A stretch of 64,000 nucleotides of DNA, taken from NCBI RefSeq assembly GCF_024204665.1, contig NZ_CP100355.1, forward strand, positions 1,779,451 to 1,843,450, in the 5' to 3' direction. Under the pieces are notes generated by a model, which made no database searches, was not told where the DNA came from, and saw nothing but the letters and a program-made list of their open reading frames with translations. Of this stretch, positions 28,079-36,403 are shown one piece after another. The position numbers were made by a program, and so were the translations under genes. Source of the DNA: Natronosalvus rutilus (GTDB lineage Archaea > Halobacteriota > Halobacteria > Halobacteriales > Natrialbaceae). Position 1 is the stretch's first letter. Each line of letters starts with the position of its first letter.

Positions 28079-29360
28079 CGGCAGTCACCTCCTCCGGGTT
28101 GCTCGAGGCGCTCGGCGCGTGCCCGCGGCGGGCGAGCGTCCGGCGCATCTCGTTCTCGACGATCATGTAGCCCTCGTCGAACCCCATGCCGGGCTTGGCC
28201 AGTACCTGAGCGGCGTCCGTCGCGAGCGCGACGTGCGCACAGGCACGTGCGGAGACGTCCGTCTCGTTGCAGGTGCCACCGAGGTACGCGTGCGTGTCGG
28301 TTCCCTCGCAGTAGCGGACGGCCTCGCCGCTCCGGTGGACGCCGCCGAGGTCCGGCGTCTTCACCTGCACAAGGTCGGCGGCCCCGGCGTCGACGAACGC
28401 CTGGACGTCCGCGAGCGTGTTGCACCACTCGTCGGCCACGATGTCGACCTCCACACCTGCCGACGAGAGCCCGTCGCGCAGTTCGGCCATCGCGCGAATC
28501 TGGTCCTCGCGGGTGCCGACGTCCATCGGCCCCTCGATCTGGAGGGGGATCGAGCCGGCGGCGGCCTCGAGGTCGGCGAAGTACTCGACAATCGCGTCGC
28601 TGTCGAACGGCGCGCCGAATAGCTCGCCGATCGTACCGTAGACGTCGATATGGAAGCGTGGTTCGTAGCCCTCGGGACCCAGTTCGCCAGCGCGCTCGCG
28701 GAGCCACTCGAGGTAGGCGATCAGGTTCTCACCCTCGGGGCCGAGCTTCGGGGGACTGTTGAACAGCCCGTGGGGGAGGACGGGAACGCCCTTGAGCAGC
28801 ATCTTCTCGGCGTTTCGTCGACGGTCGTCGCCAGACTGGCCGAAGACGGGGACCGGCTCGGTCGCCGGTTCCGCCCCGAGCACGTCTGCGAGCACGTCGG
28901 TCATAGTCGTCACGCGCGTGCGCGCGGCTGCGGCGAGGAGGGGCTGGGAGACGCCGTAGCGGACGGCGGTGTGCAGTCGGGAGCCGTCCTGGCGAAGCCC
29001 CTCGAGCACGGCCGCGTTCTCGCCGAAGTCACTCGGGTCGCGGCCGACGAGCGCGTCGGCGACCGCCCCCTCGACCAGTGGGGCGTACTTGGCGGCGCGA
29101 AAGAGCGGATCACGCCCGCCGGCCCCGGAGTACTGGACGGCTGCGCAGTCGCCGCGAACGACTGTCCCGTCGCTCAACTCGAGGTCGACGAGCAGGGCTT
29201 CGCCCGCCTGACGGACCGACTCGAAGCCGTCGGTAAGCGGCTCGCCCGCGTAGGCGAAGCCGTCCTCGCGGGCGCCGCGCTTGATGGCCAGCTGGTCATC
29301 GGTGTAGAAGCCGGAGACCCCGGGAGTCGCTCGAACTGATTCAATCTGCACGGGTGTCAC
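28071..29360 (-). CDS. mal: Methylaspartate ammonia-lyase
   Basis: The 429-aa enolase-superfamily enzyme removes ammonia from L-threo-3-methylaspartate to give mesaconate. The metal-ligand strands are visible (FHIDVYGTIGE, PLQIEGPMD, DIVADEWCN), as is the catalytic lysine in LVQVKTPDLGG. The N-terminal capping domain begins QIESVRATPGVSGFYTDDQL. The start is a GTG that lies inside the end of the mutase E gene (20-base overlap), so translational coupling is likely. Confidence 0.93.
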   Translation of the reverse strand: MTPVQIESVRATPGVSGFYTDDQLAIKRGAREDGFAYAGEPLTDGFESVRQAGEALLVDLELSDGTVVRGDCAAVQYSGAGGRDPLFRAAKYAPLVEGAVADALVGRDPSDFGENAAVLEGLRQDGSRLHTAVRYGVSQPLLAAAARTRVTTMTDVLADVLGAEPATEPVPVFGQSGDDRRRNAEKMLLKGVPVLPHGLFNSPPKLGPEGENLIAYLEWLRERAGELGPEGYEPRFHIDVYGTIGELFGAPFDSDAIVEYFADLEAAAGSIPLQIEGPMDVGTREDQIRAMAELRDGLSSAGVEVDIVADEWCNTLADVQAFVDAGAADLVQVKTPDLGGVHRSGEAVRYCEGTDTHAYLGGTCNETDVSARACAHVALATDAAQVLAKPGMGFDEGYMIVENEMRRTLARRGHAPSASSNPEEVTADD

Positions 29361-30786
29361 CCCCGTTCGGCCGACCGATGAGGCGGCCGTCGCTGATCGC
29401 GTCGACGTCGTCGGCGACCATGCGGAACGACTGCTGGCGGCCCTCGGTTTCGGCCCGCTGGGCGAGGCGCGCGGCGTGGATCTCCTTGACCTCGTCGCTC
29501 ATCGCAAGGTCGCCGAACTCGAGGATGCGGACGCGGCCGTCGTCGTCACGGGCGGGGAGGACGGCTCCGCGGGCGCTGTCACTCGGTGCGAAGGGAACGT
29601 CGAGCGCGCCCGACTCGAACGCCCGGATGGTGCCGCGGGCAACGTCGCCGTCGCCATGCTCGAGGACTGCCTCGAGGAGACAGCGGGTCTCGCGCTCGAT
29701 CAGATCCTGTTCCTCGTCGATGCCGTCGATGTCGATGTCCTGTTCGAGTGCCATATCGATGATCTGTCTCGTGGTTCGGAGGCCAGCCGCGTTCGCCTCC
29801 TTCGTCGGAACGCCCTGGAACTCCTGGGGCGATTTCGTGATGACCTTGTCGGGGCGGGCGATGGCCGCGGTCATCCCGCCGAGGCCGATGACGCCGTTCG
29901 CCCGCGCCTCGTCGGGCGGGAAGCCACCCATCCACTCGTGGAAGACGGTGGTGACGCACACCTCGTTGGGGAGGTACTCCTCGCCGAGGGATCGAAGTGC
30001 GCGGAGCGCGGCCACGTCCTGGACGACGTTCCCGACCTGGCCGTAGCCCAGCGTGAGCGAGCGCACGCCCTGTGTGGCGGCGAGCAGCCCCTCGAGCACC
30101 ATCACCGCGATGGCAATGCTCGGCGGGACGAGCGTTCCCGTGAGCGGGCCGAACGGCTCGCGGTTGATTCGGACGCCGCGTTCGGTGTAGGCACCCGCCA
30201 GCCGGTCGACGAACTGCCAGTGTTCGATGGTCGTCGCCAGGTTGTGGCGTTTGGTGTAGGGGATGTTGTAGGAAATCGGGCCACCCTCGAAGCTCTGGAA
30301 GCCGCCCGCGAAGGTGATCGCGGCCAGCAGACGGGCGTCGGGGGTCCCGTGGCGGACCTCGATTGGCGCGTCGACAGCCTCGATCAACTCGCGACAGCCA
30401 TCGACGCCGTGGTTGACCGCCGGGAAGCCGTTGAGGGTGTCCTCGCCCGACTCGCGGGCGGCCTCGAGTCCCTCCTGGGCCTTCCCGTACTCGTTGTCGC
30501 GCGTGTAGGAGTCGATGGTCGTCGGCAGGAGGTCCGCCTCGCCCTCCGAGTGAAGGTACTCGAGCAGGCCGATCTGGTCCTCGAGGCGTGGAACGCCCGC
30601 CCTCGGTTGCAAGAGCGGGCGGTTGGCCGACTCGAGCACGTCCGCGAAGCGCTTCGCGGACGGCAGCGACTCGTGGAACTCGACGGCTTCGTCGAAGTCG
30701 ACGGCCTCGCCGGTGGGCCAGTTCTCGCGGAGGGCCGCGTCGATGCGTTGCAACTCCTCGGCCGGAATGCGCTCGTCGCGTATCAT
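29341..30786 (-). CDS. glmE: Glutamate (methylaspartate) mutase, E subunit
   Basis: The 481-aa protein is the large substrate-binding barrel of the coenzyme-B12-dependent mutase that turns glutamate into methylaspartate. Characteristic stretches are PLLQPRAGVPRLEDQIGLLE, DSYTRDNEYGKAQEGLE, FPAVNHGVDGCRELIEAVDA, ISYNIPYTKRHNLATTIEHW and LTLGYGQVGNVVQDVAALRA. Length is normal. It directly abuts the S-subunit gene, as needed for a balanced complex. Confidence 0.93.
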   Translation of the reverse strand: MIRDERIPAEELQRIDAALRENWPTGEAVDFDEAVEFHESLPSAKRFADVLESANRPLLQPRAGVPRLEDQIGLLEYLHSEGEADLLPTTIDSYTRDNEYGKAQEGLEAARESGEDTLNGFPAVNHGVDGCRELIEAVDAPIEVRHGTPDARLLAAITFAGGFQSFEGGPISYNIPYTKRHNLATTIEHWQFVDRLAGAYTERGVRINREPFGPLTGTLVPPSIAIAVMVLEGLLAATQGVRSLTLGYGQVGNVVQDVAALRALRSLGEEYLPNEVCVTTVFHEWMGGFPPDEARANGVIGLGGMTAAIARPDKVITKSPQEFQGVPTKEANAAGLRTTRQIIDMALEQDIDIDGIDEEQDLIERETRCLLEAVLEHGDGDVARGTIRAFESGALDVPFAPSDSARGAVLPARDDDGRVRILEFGDLAMSDEVKEIHAARLAQRAETEGRQQSFRMVADDVDAISDGRLIGRPNGGDTRAD

Positions 30787-31233
30787 CTACGAGGTGACGG
30801 TGGCCCGGTCTCGTTCTTGCTCCGTGGCCGTGAGCTGGAGGTCGCGCTTCAGGGCCGCGATCGCCTCCTCGGGCTGGGTCTCGGCGTCGAAGACGCGGTC
30901 GAATCCCAGCGCCTGGAAGGTCTCGCGAGTCCGCTCGAAGTCGTCCTGGCCGACGGCGAGGTTGCCGCCGATGTAGGTCACCGCGTCGACTTCGTGGGCC
31001 TCGAGCGTCTCCTGGAACCCCCGGCAGTCCTGTTCGGCGTGGCCGTACAGCGAGGAGACCAGTACGGCCTCGGCGTCGTGCTCGCTGGCGGCGTCGGCGA
31101 ACTCCTCCTGGGAGGTCTGGACGCCGAGGTTGATGACTTCGAAGCCTGCTGCAGCGAACGCCTGCTCGAGGATCGTGATGCCGACGACGTGGGCGTCGGA
31201 CCCGATGACCCCGAGAACGACCGTGCGGGACAT
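30787..31233 (-). CDS. mamA: Glutamate (methylaspartate) mutase, S (B12-binding) subunit
   Basis: The 148-aa protein is the cobalamin-binding Rossmann subunit. It carries the base-off/His-on motif SDAHVVGITIL (DxHxxG, His about residue 15), then LVSSLYGHAEQDCRGF and VTYIGGNLAVGQDDF. The ATG at 31233 is preferred to one 15 bases upstream. A TTTAAA box 28-33 bases before it (31261-31266) suggests a leaderless mRNA. It is the first gene of the five-gene leftward operon. Confidence 0.92.
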   Translation of the reverse strand: MSRTVVLGVIGSDAHVVGITILEQAFAAAGFEVINLGVQTSQEEFADAASEHDAEAVLVSSLYGHAEQDCRGFQETLEAHEVDAVTYIGGNLAVGQDDFERTRETFQALGFDRVFDAETQPEEAIAALKRDLQLTATEQERDRATVTS

Positions 31234-31260
31234 TGTGTGCACAACCATGATAGACCTGTG

Positions 31261-31266
31261 TTTAAA
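31261..31266 (-). promoter_or_regulatory. Probable TATA box of the methylaspartate operon
   Basis: TTTAAA is centred about 30 bases upstream of the mutase S start, which is the spacing expected for a leaderless haloarchaeal transcript. Confidence 0.55.
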
Positions 31267-31277
31267 GTTAATGGTCG

Positions 31278-31342
31278 ATCATGATAATACTCCTAATACA
31301 CCTTAACGGCCCTCCTGTGGGACTCTATGACACCATCATGAT
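31278..31342. promoter_or_regulatory. Twin ATCATGAT palindromes between divergent methylaspartate-cycle genes
   Basis: The 8-bp palindrome ATCATGAT occurs at 31278-31285 and 31335-31342, 57 bases apart. One copy is next to the leftward TATA box and one abuts the AT-rich TTTATAGTAAAGG before the CoA-transferase gene. The 150-base divergent region is otherwise plain. A shared operator is plausible but unproven. Confidence 0.45.
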
Positions 31343-31383
31343 TTATAGTAAAGGTTTTTACCTCCATTACGTGAGGTGAGGGC

Positions 31384-32556
31384 ATGGGAGCGCTCTCCTC
31401 GCTTCGCGTGCTGGACCTGACGCAGGTGCTCGCCGGACCGTACTGTACGATGTTGCTCGCGGACATGGGCGCGGACGTCGTCAAAATCGAACGGCCGGGT
31501 GGAGACCTCATCCGACCGAACCCGCCGTTCGTCGAAAGCGCCCAGGATGAGGCCTACGGTGGCTACTTCCAGAGCGTGAATCGCGGGAAGCGGAGCCTCG
31601 AGCTGGACCTCGGGGCCGAGCGCGACCGCGAGGCGTTCCTCTCGCTCGTCGAGGAAGCCGACGTGGTCGTCGAGAACTACCGTGCGGGCACGATGGAGCA
31701 GTTCGACCTAGGTTACGAGACGCTCGCCGAGCACAACCCGGCCCTCATCTACTCCTCGATTCGGGGCTTCGGAGACCCGCGGACGGGCGAGACGCACCGC
31801 CAGGGCCAGCCGTCGTTCGACCTCGTCGCGCAGGCGCTGGGCGGCGTCATGGAGATCACCGGCCAGGAAGACGGCCCGCCGACGAAGGTCGGCCCCGGCA
31901 TCGGCGACCTCTTTACGGCGACGCTGAACTGTGTCGGCATCCTCGCGGCACTGCACCACCGCGATCGGACCGGAGAGGGCCAGTACGTCGACACGGCCAT
32001 GTACGACGCGATGATCAGCATGACCGAACGGGCGATCTACCAGCACTCCTACACCGGCGAGGCGCCGACGCGTCAGGGGAACTCCCACCCGACGCTCTTT
32101 CCGTACGACGCCTTCGAGGCTGCCGACGGCCACGTCGTGATCGCCGCGTTCGGCTCGAACCACTGGAACGCCCTCTGTGAGACGATGGATCGTCCGGACC
32201 TCGCCGCCGAGTACCCGGACGCCTCGAGCCGGCTCAGTAATCGAGAAACGCTTCGGGCGGCCATCCTCGAGTGGACGCGCGAGCGCACGTGTGACGGAAT
32301 CTGTGACGCGCTCGAGGGCCGGGTGCCCGTCGCGCCCGTCCAGAACACGGCGGACATCTTCGACGACCCGCACGTGCACGCGCGCGAGATGCTCGTTCCG
32401 GTGGCCCAGCCCGGAGCCGACCGCGAAGTCGAAATTGCGGGCAGTCCGATAAAGATGAGCGAGACGCCGCCACGACCTCGCGGGCGCGCGCCGTTGCTCG
32501 ACGAACATCGCGAGGAGGTACTCAGGGACGCGGTTCGAACGGCGGAATCAGACTGA
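31384..32556 (+). CDS. mct: Mesaconate CoA-transferase (type III CoA-transferase, CaiB/BaiF family)
   Basis: The 390-aa protein begins LSSLRVLDLTQVLAGPYCTM, a clear family III start. It has VVVENYRAGTMEQFDLGYE and GPGIGDLFTATLNCVGILAA, whose Asp is the expected nucleophile. It should load CoA onto mesaconate, probably from succinyl-CoA. It is transcribed divergently from the mutase operon, so both arms can be controlled from one intergenic region. Without the context it would be only a generic type III transferase. Confidence 0.85.
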   Translation: MGALSSLRVLDLTQVLAGPYCTMLLADMGADVVKIERPGGDLIRPNPPFVESAQDEAYGGYFQSVNRGKRSLELDLGAERDREAFLSLVEEADVVVENYRAGTMEQFDLGYETLAEHNPALIYSSIRGFGDPRTGETHRQGQPSFDLVAQALGGVMEITGQEDGPPTKVGPGIGDLFTATLNCVGILAALHHRDRTGEGQYVDTAMYDAMISMTERAIYQHSYTGEAPTRQGNSHPTLFPYDAFEAADGHVVIAAFGSNHWNALCETMDRPDLAAEYPDASSRLSNRETLRAAILEWTRERTCDGICDALEGRVPVAPVQNTADIFDDPHVHAREMLVPVAQPGADREVEIAGSPIKMSETPPRPRGRAPLLDEHREEVLRDAVRTAESD

Positions 32557-32609
32557 GTCGGTGACGGTGGAGAGTAACCCTTTTGCGCCCCCCGGGCACA
32601 CGCTCTGGT

Positions 32610-32930
32610 ATGGACTGGCCACACGACCCCGACGGGGAGGAGGGCAGCGAAGGGATGCGCAAGTTCGACATGGCGATCATCGCCAAGAAAGTCGACGAGG
32701 ACGAGGACTTCCCGCTCTCGCGCGACGAGTTCGTCGAGGCCCACGGCGACGAACCCATCCGGATCAACCACCAGTCGGTCGTCGCGCTCGCGGACATCTT
32801 CGAGTACGTCGACGAGTCGGAATTCGAGACGATCACGGACATGCACAAGGCGGTCGGCGCGGCCATGCGCGAGGGGAACTTCTGGGACTACCACCCGGTC
32901 GGGGCGAATCCCGAGACGAAATCCGCGTAA
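32610..32930 (+). CDS. DUF5785-family haloarchaeal protein
   Basis: The 106-aa acidic soluble product (MDWPHDPDGEEGSEGMRKFD, then FPLSRDEFVEAHGDEPIRIN and EFETITDMHKAVGAAMREGN) matches a small conserved haloarchaeal family. Helices predominate and there is no catalytic motif. The ATG at 32610 is the likely start because upstream codons give Pro-rich sequence unlike the protein. Confidence 0.7.
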   Translation: MDWPHDPDGEEGSEGMRKFDMAIIAKKVDEDEDFPLSRDEFVEAHGDEPIRINHQSVVALADIFEYVDESEFETITDMHKAVGAAMREGNFWDYHPVGANPETKSA

Positions 32931-32995
32931 GTCTCCTGTCGAATCCTCGCTGGGGGTTCCGATAGGCTCTTTTCAGTTGACACGCATCGAAGCGT

Positions 32996-33187
32996 ATGAA
33001 TATCGCCGGTACCTCCCTCGAGGAACGACTCGAGCAGGCGTTCGTCGTCTTTCTCGTGTTTCTCGTCTTCGCCACGATCCGAGATTCGTACGACTGGTCC
33101 TCGGTCGTCGCGATTCCCGTCCTGTTTTTTGCGTTTAAAATCGGTCTCGATCTCGTCTTGCACCGCCTGCTCGAAGGGCGCGGCTGA
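32996..33187 (+). CDS. Small membrane protein
   Basis: The 63-aa product has an amphipathic N-terminus (SLEERLEQA) and two hydrophobic segments (FVVFLVFLVFATI and WSSVVAIPVLFFAFKIGLDL). No named family is recognised. It lies alone between two better-supported genes. Confidence 0.5.
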   Translation: MNIAGTSLEERLEQAFVVFLVFLVFATIRDSYDWSSVVAIPVLFFAFKIGLDLVLHRLLEGRG

Positions 33188-33328
33188 GTCGCCATCGCGT
33201 TACCCCGTTCCAGTCGTCCGCTTGGCTCGCCGTCTTCCTGGCCCCATCCTCGACGTCCACCCGACTCTCCCATCACGAATCTGGATTACGTATCGCTTAT
33301 ACGATATCGTTCGAAACGGACGAGTACC

Positions 33329-34084
33329 GTGACGAACACGCAGGTGACGCTCTTTCAGATCGACAACTATGGGCCGTGGACCGTGACGCCGGAACCGCGA
33401 CGGGAGGCTGACCTCCAGACGCTTCAGTCGCGACTGTACGCCGATCTCTCGCAGTTCATCGGCGCCCGCGACGGCTACGTCTTCTTCACGCGATTCGACA
33501 ACATGATCGCCGTCACGAACGGCCTTGACCGCGAGGATCACGCGCTGATTCAGGAGTCCGTCGGCAACCGCTACCCGGTCACCCTGAGCCTCGGCGTCGC
33601 GACGGGAACGACCCCGGTCCAGGCGCTCTCGGACGCGACGAGCCTGATCCAGAACGCCGGCAGCGCCCAGGACGAGCATCGCCGCGAGATCCTCGAGGGC
33701 CGAACCATCGACGACGCTCACCGAACCGATGGGGACGTCCAGATCGCCCACTTCGACGTGATCGACGCGACAGGGCAGTACACCGACGAACTCAACGCCT
33801 TCGATAGCTTCATCGAGATCGAACAGGGCTACGCCGCGCTCATGCGCCACATGCGCCGCGCCCACGGCAGCCTCTCGTTTTTCGTCGGCGGCGACAACGT
33901 CATCGTCGTCTGCCCCGACCTCGAACGAGCGGACTACCTCGAGGCCATCGAACACGTCGAGTCGGCGGTCGACGTGACCATGCAGGTCGGCGTCGGCACG
34001 GGAGCCAGCGCTCACGATGCGGGATACGCGGCGAAACACGCCCTCGAGCACTGTCGGGCGAACGGGACGCGCGTGGAGTTCTGA
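33329..34084 (+). CDS. gch3: GTP cyclohydrolase III (GTP cyclohydrolase IIa)
   Basis: The 251-aa protein matches the archaeal enzyme that converts GTP to a formamidopyrimidine intermediate for riboflavin and coenzyme F420 synthesis. It has tandem nucleotide-cyclase-like halves: VTLFQIDNYGPWTVTPEPR, LSQFIGARDGYVFFTRFDNM and VTLSLGVATGTTPVQALSDA, then AHGSLSFFVGGDNVIVVCPD in the second half. The start is a GTG; a CTTATA box about 29 bases upstream (near 33297) fits a leaderless transcript. Confidence 0.92.
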   Translation: MTNTQVTLFQIDNYGPWTVTPEPRREADLQTLQSRLYADLSQFIGARDGYVFFTRFDNMIAVTNGLDREDHALIQESVGNRYPVTLSLGVATGTTPVQALSDATSLIQNAGSAQDEHRREILEGRTIDDAHRTDGDVQIAHFDVIDATGQYTDELNAFDSFIEIEQGYAALMRHMRRAHGSLSFFVGGDNVIVVCPDLERADYLEAIEHVESAVDVTMQVGVGTGASAHDAGYAAKHALEHCRANGTRVEF

Positions 34085-34189
34085 ATCGCCGCCGGGCCGT
34101 TCGGGTAGGACAGAAATCGGAACTTCAGTGTGTGACCGTATATACGTGTCGGAGGTACCTTTTAGGTCGTTTGGGCTGTGTATTTGGCT

Positions 34190-34768
34190 ATGGAATCGGA
34201 TCTGTCGGTCAGGGATACCCTGACGACTGAATACGTCGGTGTAAGTGAATCCGACACCGTGCTCGGTGCGGTGCAGTTGATGCGCGAAGAGCGTGCCGGC
34301 TGCGTGCTCGTCGTTCGTGGATCCGAGGCCGTCGGGATCATGACCGAGTGGGACGTCCTGGGCGTCGTCGAAGACGAGGACGACCCGAGTGAGACGACCG
34401 TCGGTGAGGTCATGTCGTCGCCGGTGCTCACGATCGAGACCGACCGCTCGCTGACCGATGCCGCCGACACGATGGCGAGTCAGAATATCCGCAACCTCGC
34501 GGTGGAGGAAAACGGCGAACTCGTCGGTGTGCTGACCCAGCGCGACGTCATCGCCGTCGCGGGGTCGTTCCAGGGTGCGACGAGTCAGCCGGCCGCCGAA
34601 GGGGTCGGCGTCACGAACGAGGGCACCACGACCCTCTCGGACGAGTACGCGACCAACGGCGGCGAGGAGTTCAGCACGCAGGGCGTCTGTGAGGCGTGTG
34701 GGACGCTCACCGACTCGCTCCAGGAGGCCAACGGCCAGCTGGTCTGTGTGGACTGTCGGCAGGTGTGA
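34190..34768 (+). CDS. CBS-domain pair with C-terminal zinc ribbon
   Basis: The 192-aa protein has two CBS domains (VRDTLTTEYVGVSESDTVLG to about 60; VGEVMSSPVLTIETDRSLTD to about 125). A linker leads to a small zinc ribbon (CEACGTLTDSLQ and LVCVDC). CBS pairs usually bind adenine nucleotides and regulate partners. The zinc ribbon suggests contact with nucleic acid or protein. The ATG at 34190 begins the first CBS domain. Confidence 0.8.
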   Translation: MESDLSVRDTLTTEYVGVSESDTVLGAVQLMREERAGCVLVVRGSEAVGIMTEWDVLGVVEDEDDPSETTVGEVMSSPVLTIETDRSLTDAADTMASQNIRNLAVEENGELVGVLTQRDVIAVAGSFQGATSQPAAEGVGVTNEGTTTLSDEYATNGGEEFSTQGVCEACGTLTDSLQEANGQLVCVDCRQV

Positions 34769-34829
34769 CGTGACCGCCGAGATTTGTAGTCAGTCGGTGT
34801 GGCCCGTGGCTCGTTCGTCCGGTCACCCC

Positions 34830-34913
34830 GAGTGGCGATGTCTGTCATTCGAGTGGAGATGCCCGTGCCTCGAGCAACGGCGCCCATCGTTCGAGTGCCG
34901 ACGGCGATTTCCC
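34830..34913 (+). repeat. Four tandem degenerate 21-bp repeats
   Basis: Units begin at 34830, 34851, 34872 and 34893, each starting GAG and often ending in TTC (for example GAGTGGAGATGCCCGTGCCT). A weaker fifth unit begins at 34914. They lie in the leader of the GNAT gene at 34961 and are not part of a convincing protein. Confidence 0.55.
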
Positions 34914-34960
34914 GAGCCGCCAGTACTAGTAAACCCACCTCGAGCGACACCCACCCGCGA

Positions 34961-35476
34961 ATGACGGTCGGCGACGACTTCGACCTCGTGATCGAACCGG
35001 CGACGAGCGACGACCTCGAGGCCGTCACCGAGTGCTGGGTCCGCCTCGCGACCGACCAGCGCCGACACGGCTCCGTCGTTCGCCCGGAGGCCAATCGGGA
35101 GACGATGCGGGCGACCCTCGGCGCCCACCAGGTCGACAACGGATTGCTGGTCGCCAGGGACGGGGACCGACTCGTCGGATTCGCGTCCTTCTCGGTCGAA
35201 CACGGCTCGCTCGAGTTGGCGTGTACGCGCGGTTTCCTCTCGAACCTCTACGTCGACCCCGACTACCGTGGCCAGGGAATCGGGTCGGCATTACTCGACC
35301 GCGTCGAGGCCACCCTCGCCGACCGCGGCGTCGACCGACTGATTCTCGAGGCGATGGCCGACAACGAGGCGGCCAGGCGCTTCTACCGCGAGGCGGGGTA
35401 CGAGTCGTTCAGGATCGGCCTTGAGCGCGAACTCGATCGGCCGGCCGAAAACGATACACACTCAAAGGACGAGTGA
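34961..35476 (+). CDS. GNAT-family N-acetyltransferase
   Basis: The 171-aa protein has the GNAT fold: IEPATSDDLEAVTECWVRLA, a central LLVARDGDRLVGFASFSVEH, and the acetyl-CoA loop LYVDPDYRGQGIGSALLDRV (motif A). LILEAMADNEAARRFYREAG (motif B) follows. The substrate cannot be inferred. The ATG at 34961 starts the domain; upstream in-frame sequence runs through the 21-bp repeats. The gene ends 15 bases before a tRNA gene. Confidence 0.85.
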   Translation: MTVGDDFDLVIEPATSDDLEAVTECWVRLATDQRRHGSVVRPEANRETMRATLGAHQVDNGLLVARDGDRLVGFASFSVEHGSLELACTRGFLSNLYVDPDYRGQGIGSALLDRVEATLADRGVDRLILEAMADNEAARRFYREAGYESFRIGLERELDRPAENDTHSKDE

Positions 35477-35491
35477 TAACTCACAGACCGC

Positions 35492-35565
35492 GCCAGGGGA
35501 GCATGGGTGGTACATGCACTCGACTTGTAATCGAGAGTTCACGGGTTCAAATCCCGTCCCTGGCT
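35492..35565 (+). tRNA. tRNA-Thr (anticodon TGT)
   Basis: A full cloverleaf can be drawn by eye. The acceptor stem is GCCAGGG with CCCTGGC, the D-stem is GCAT/ATGC with loop GGGTGGTAC, and the anticodon stem is CTCGA/TCGAG with loop CTTGTAA (anticodon TGT, reading ACA). The T-arm is ACGGG-TTCAAAT-CCCGT, and the discriminator base is T. No intron and no encoded CCA. A copy of the 3' end that would mark an integrated element was not seen downstream. Confidence 0.95.
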
Positions 35566-36000
35566 CCTTCTTGCGATCGTCGGCTCCGACGTCGAGCGGT
35601 GCGGACGATTGCCTCGATTCGGCGTCGCGCTGTACACGCTGACCCGGAGCGACTCGCCCGCAGTCCAGAAACAGTCCGTCTTCACCTGCTGTCGAACTGT
35701 CGCTGTGAGTGTCACTTACTCACGTGGTTGATGGCGAAAAACCCGGTAAAAATCGTAACCAACTGTGACGTTCGGTCAATTGACCGACTGTTTCATAGAA
35801 TCCAGACGTTCAATACGTGATTACACTCTCGAGTTCGCCACTGAGATCGTTCAGACTATGCTGACAGTACTAATTTTATAATCAAATTAGGTCCCAAATT
35901 GAAAAATAATGGTCATACTAGGTCATTGATGAATAGATATGTGCAGCAAGAGGGGCTTGAGGCCACAGGTTTTATATCCAACCGTGTAAAGCATCCGCCA
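35566..36000. other. AT-richer intergenic region after the tRNA, with a 14-bp palindrome
   Basis: 435 bases with no supported gene. It contains the perfect palindrome CGGTCAATTGACCG at 35773-35786. AT content rises from about 35820 to the HalOD1 gene, and TTTTATAT at 35970-35977 is its likely TATA box. Confidence 0.6.
35970..35977 (+). promoter_or_regulatory. TATA box of the second HalOD1 gene
   Basis: TTTTATAT is centred 27 bases upstream of the ATG at 36001. The spacing decides the start: a leaderless mRNA would begin at 36001, not at the in-frame codon at 35899. Confidence 0.55.
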
Positions 36001-36276
36001 ATGCTACTGTCAGCCGACCGATCGAGCATGAAAGAAGGAATTCCTCTTAGTTTCCGTATCGTCGAAGCCGTTGCCAGAGAAGAGGGTGTCGACCCAGTCG
36101 AAATCGAACCTCCCGAGTACGACGCGCTCTACGACGTTCTCAATCCAGAAGCGCTCGACTCTCTGTTTGCGCCGCGTGAGGATGGCACCCCGCGGAGCTC
36201 CGGCGAGGTAACGTTCACGTTCTGTGGCTACGAGATGGTCGTCGAGAGCGACGGCGAAGTTACTATTCTCGATTGA
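36001..36276 (+). CDS. HalOD1 output-domain protein
   Basis: The 91-aa product is nearly all HalOD1 domain: PLSFRIVEAVAREEGVDPVE, IEPPEYDALYDVLNPEALDS and GEVTFTFCGYEMVVESDGEV. It is a homologue of the protein at 24157. An open frame continues upstream to 35899, but the TATA box at 35970 argues for the shorter form. Its role in signalling is inferred only from the domain. Confidence 0.72.
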   Translation: MLLSADRSSMKEGIPLSFRIVEAVAREEGVDPVEIEPPEYDALYDVLNPEALDSLFAPREDGTPRSSGEVTFTFCGYEMVVESDGEVTILD

Positions 36277-36403
36277 CGCGTTCGCGTTCGTCTCTCCACA
36301 CACTCCTCACAGCAGCGCCCATAGCGACGTAGTGACGCCTGAATCGAACACGGACGGCTCTCTAGCTTGCGTCCGCGGACGGTTATTCGAACCGCGCAGA
36401 CGG

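Noticed and set aside
26492-28762. 756-codon plus-strand frame across the methylaspartate genes
   Set aside because: It is antisense to two clear enzymes and has no recognisable domain.
35473-35820. Open frame spanning the tRNA-Thr gene
   Set aside because: It translates through a complete tRNA cloverleaf and has no protein signature.
35492-36300. Possible integrated element at tRNA-Thr
   Set aside because: No repeat of the tRNA 3' end and no integrase gene was seen; the region is only somewhat AT-richer.
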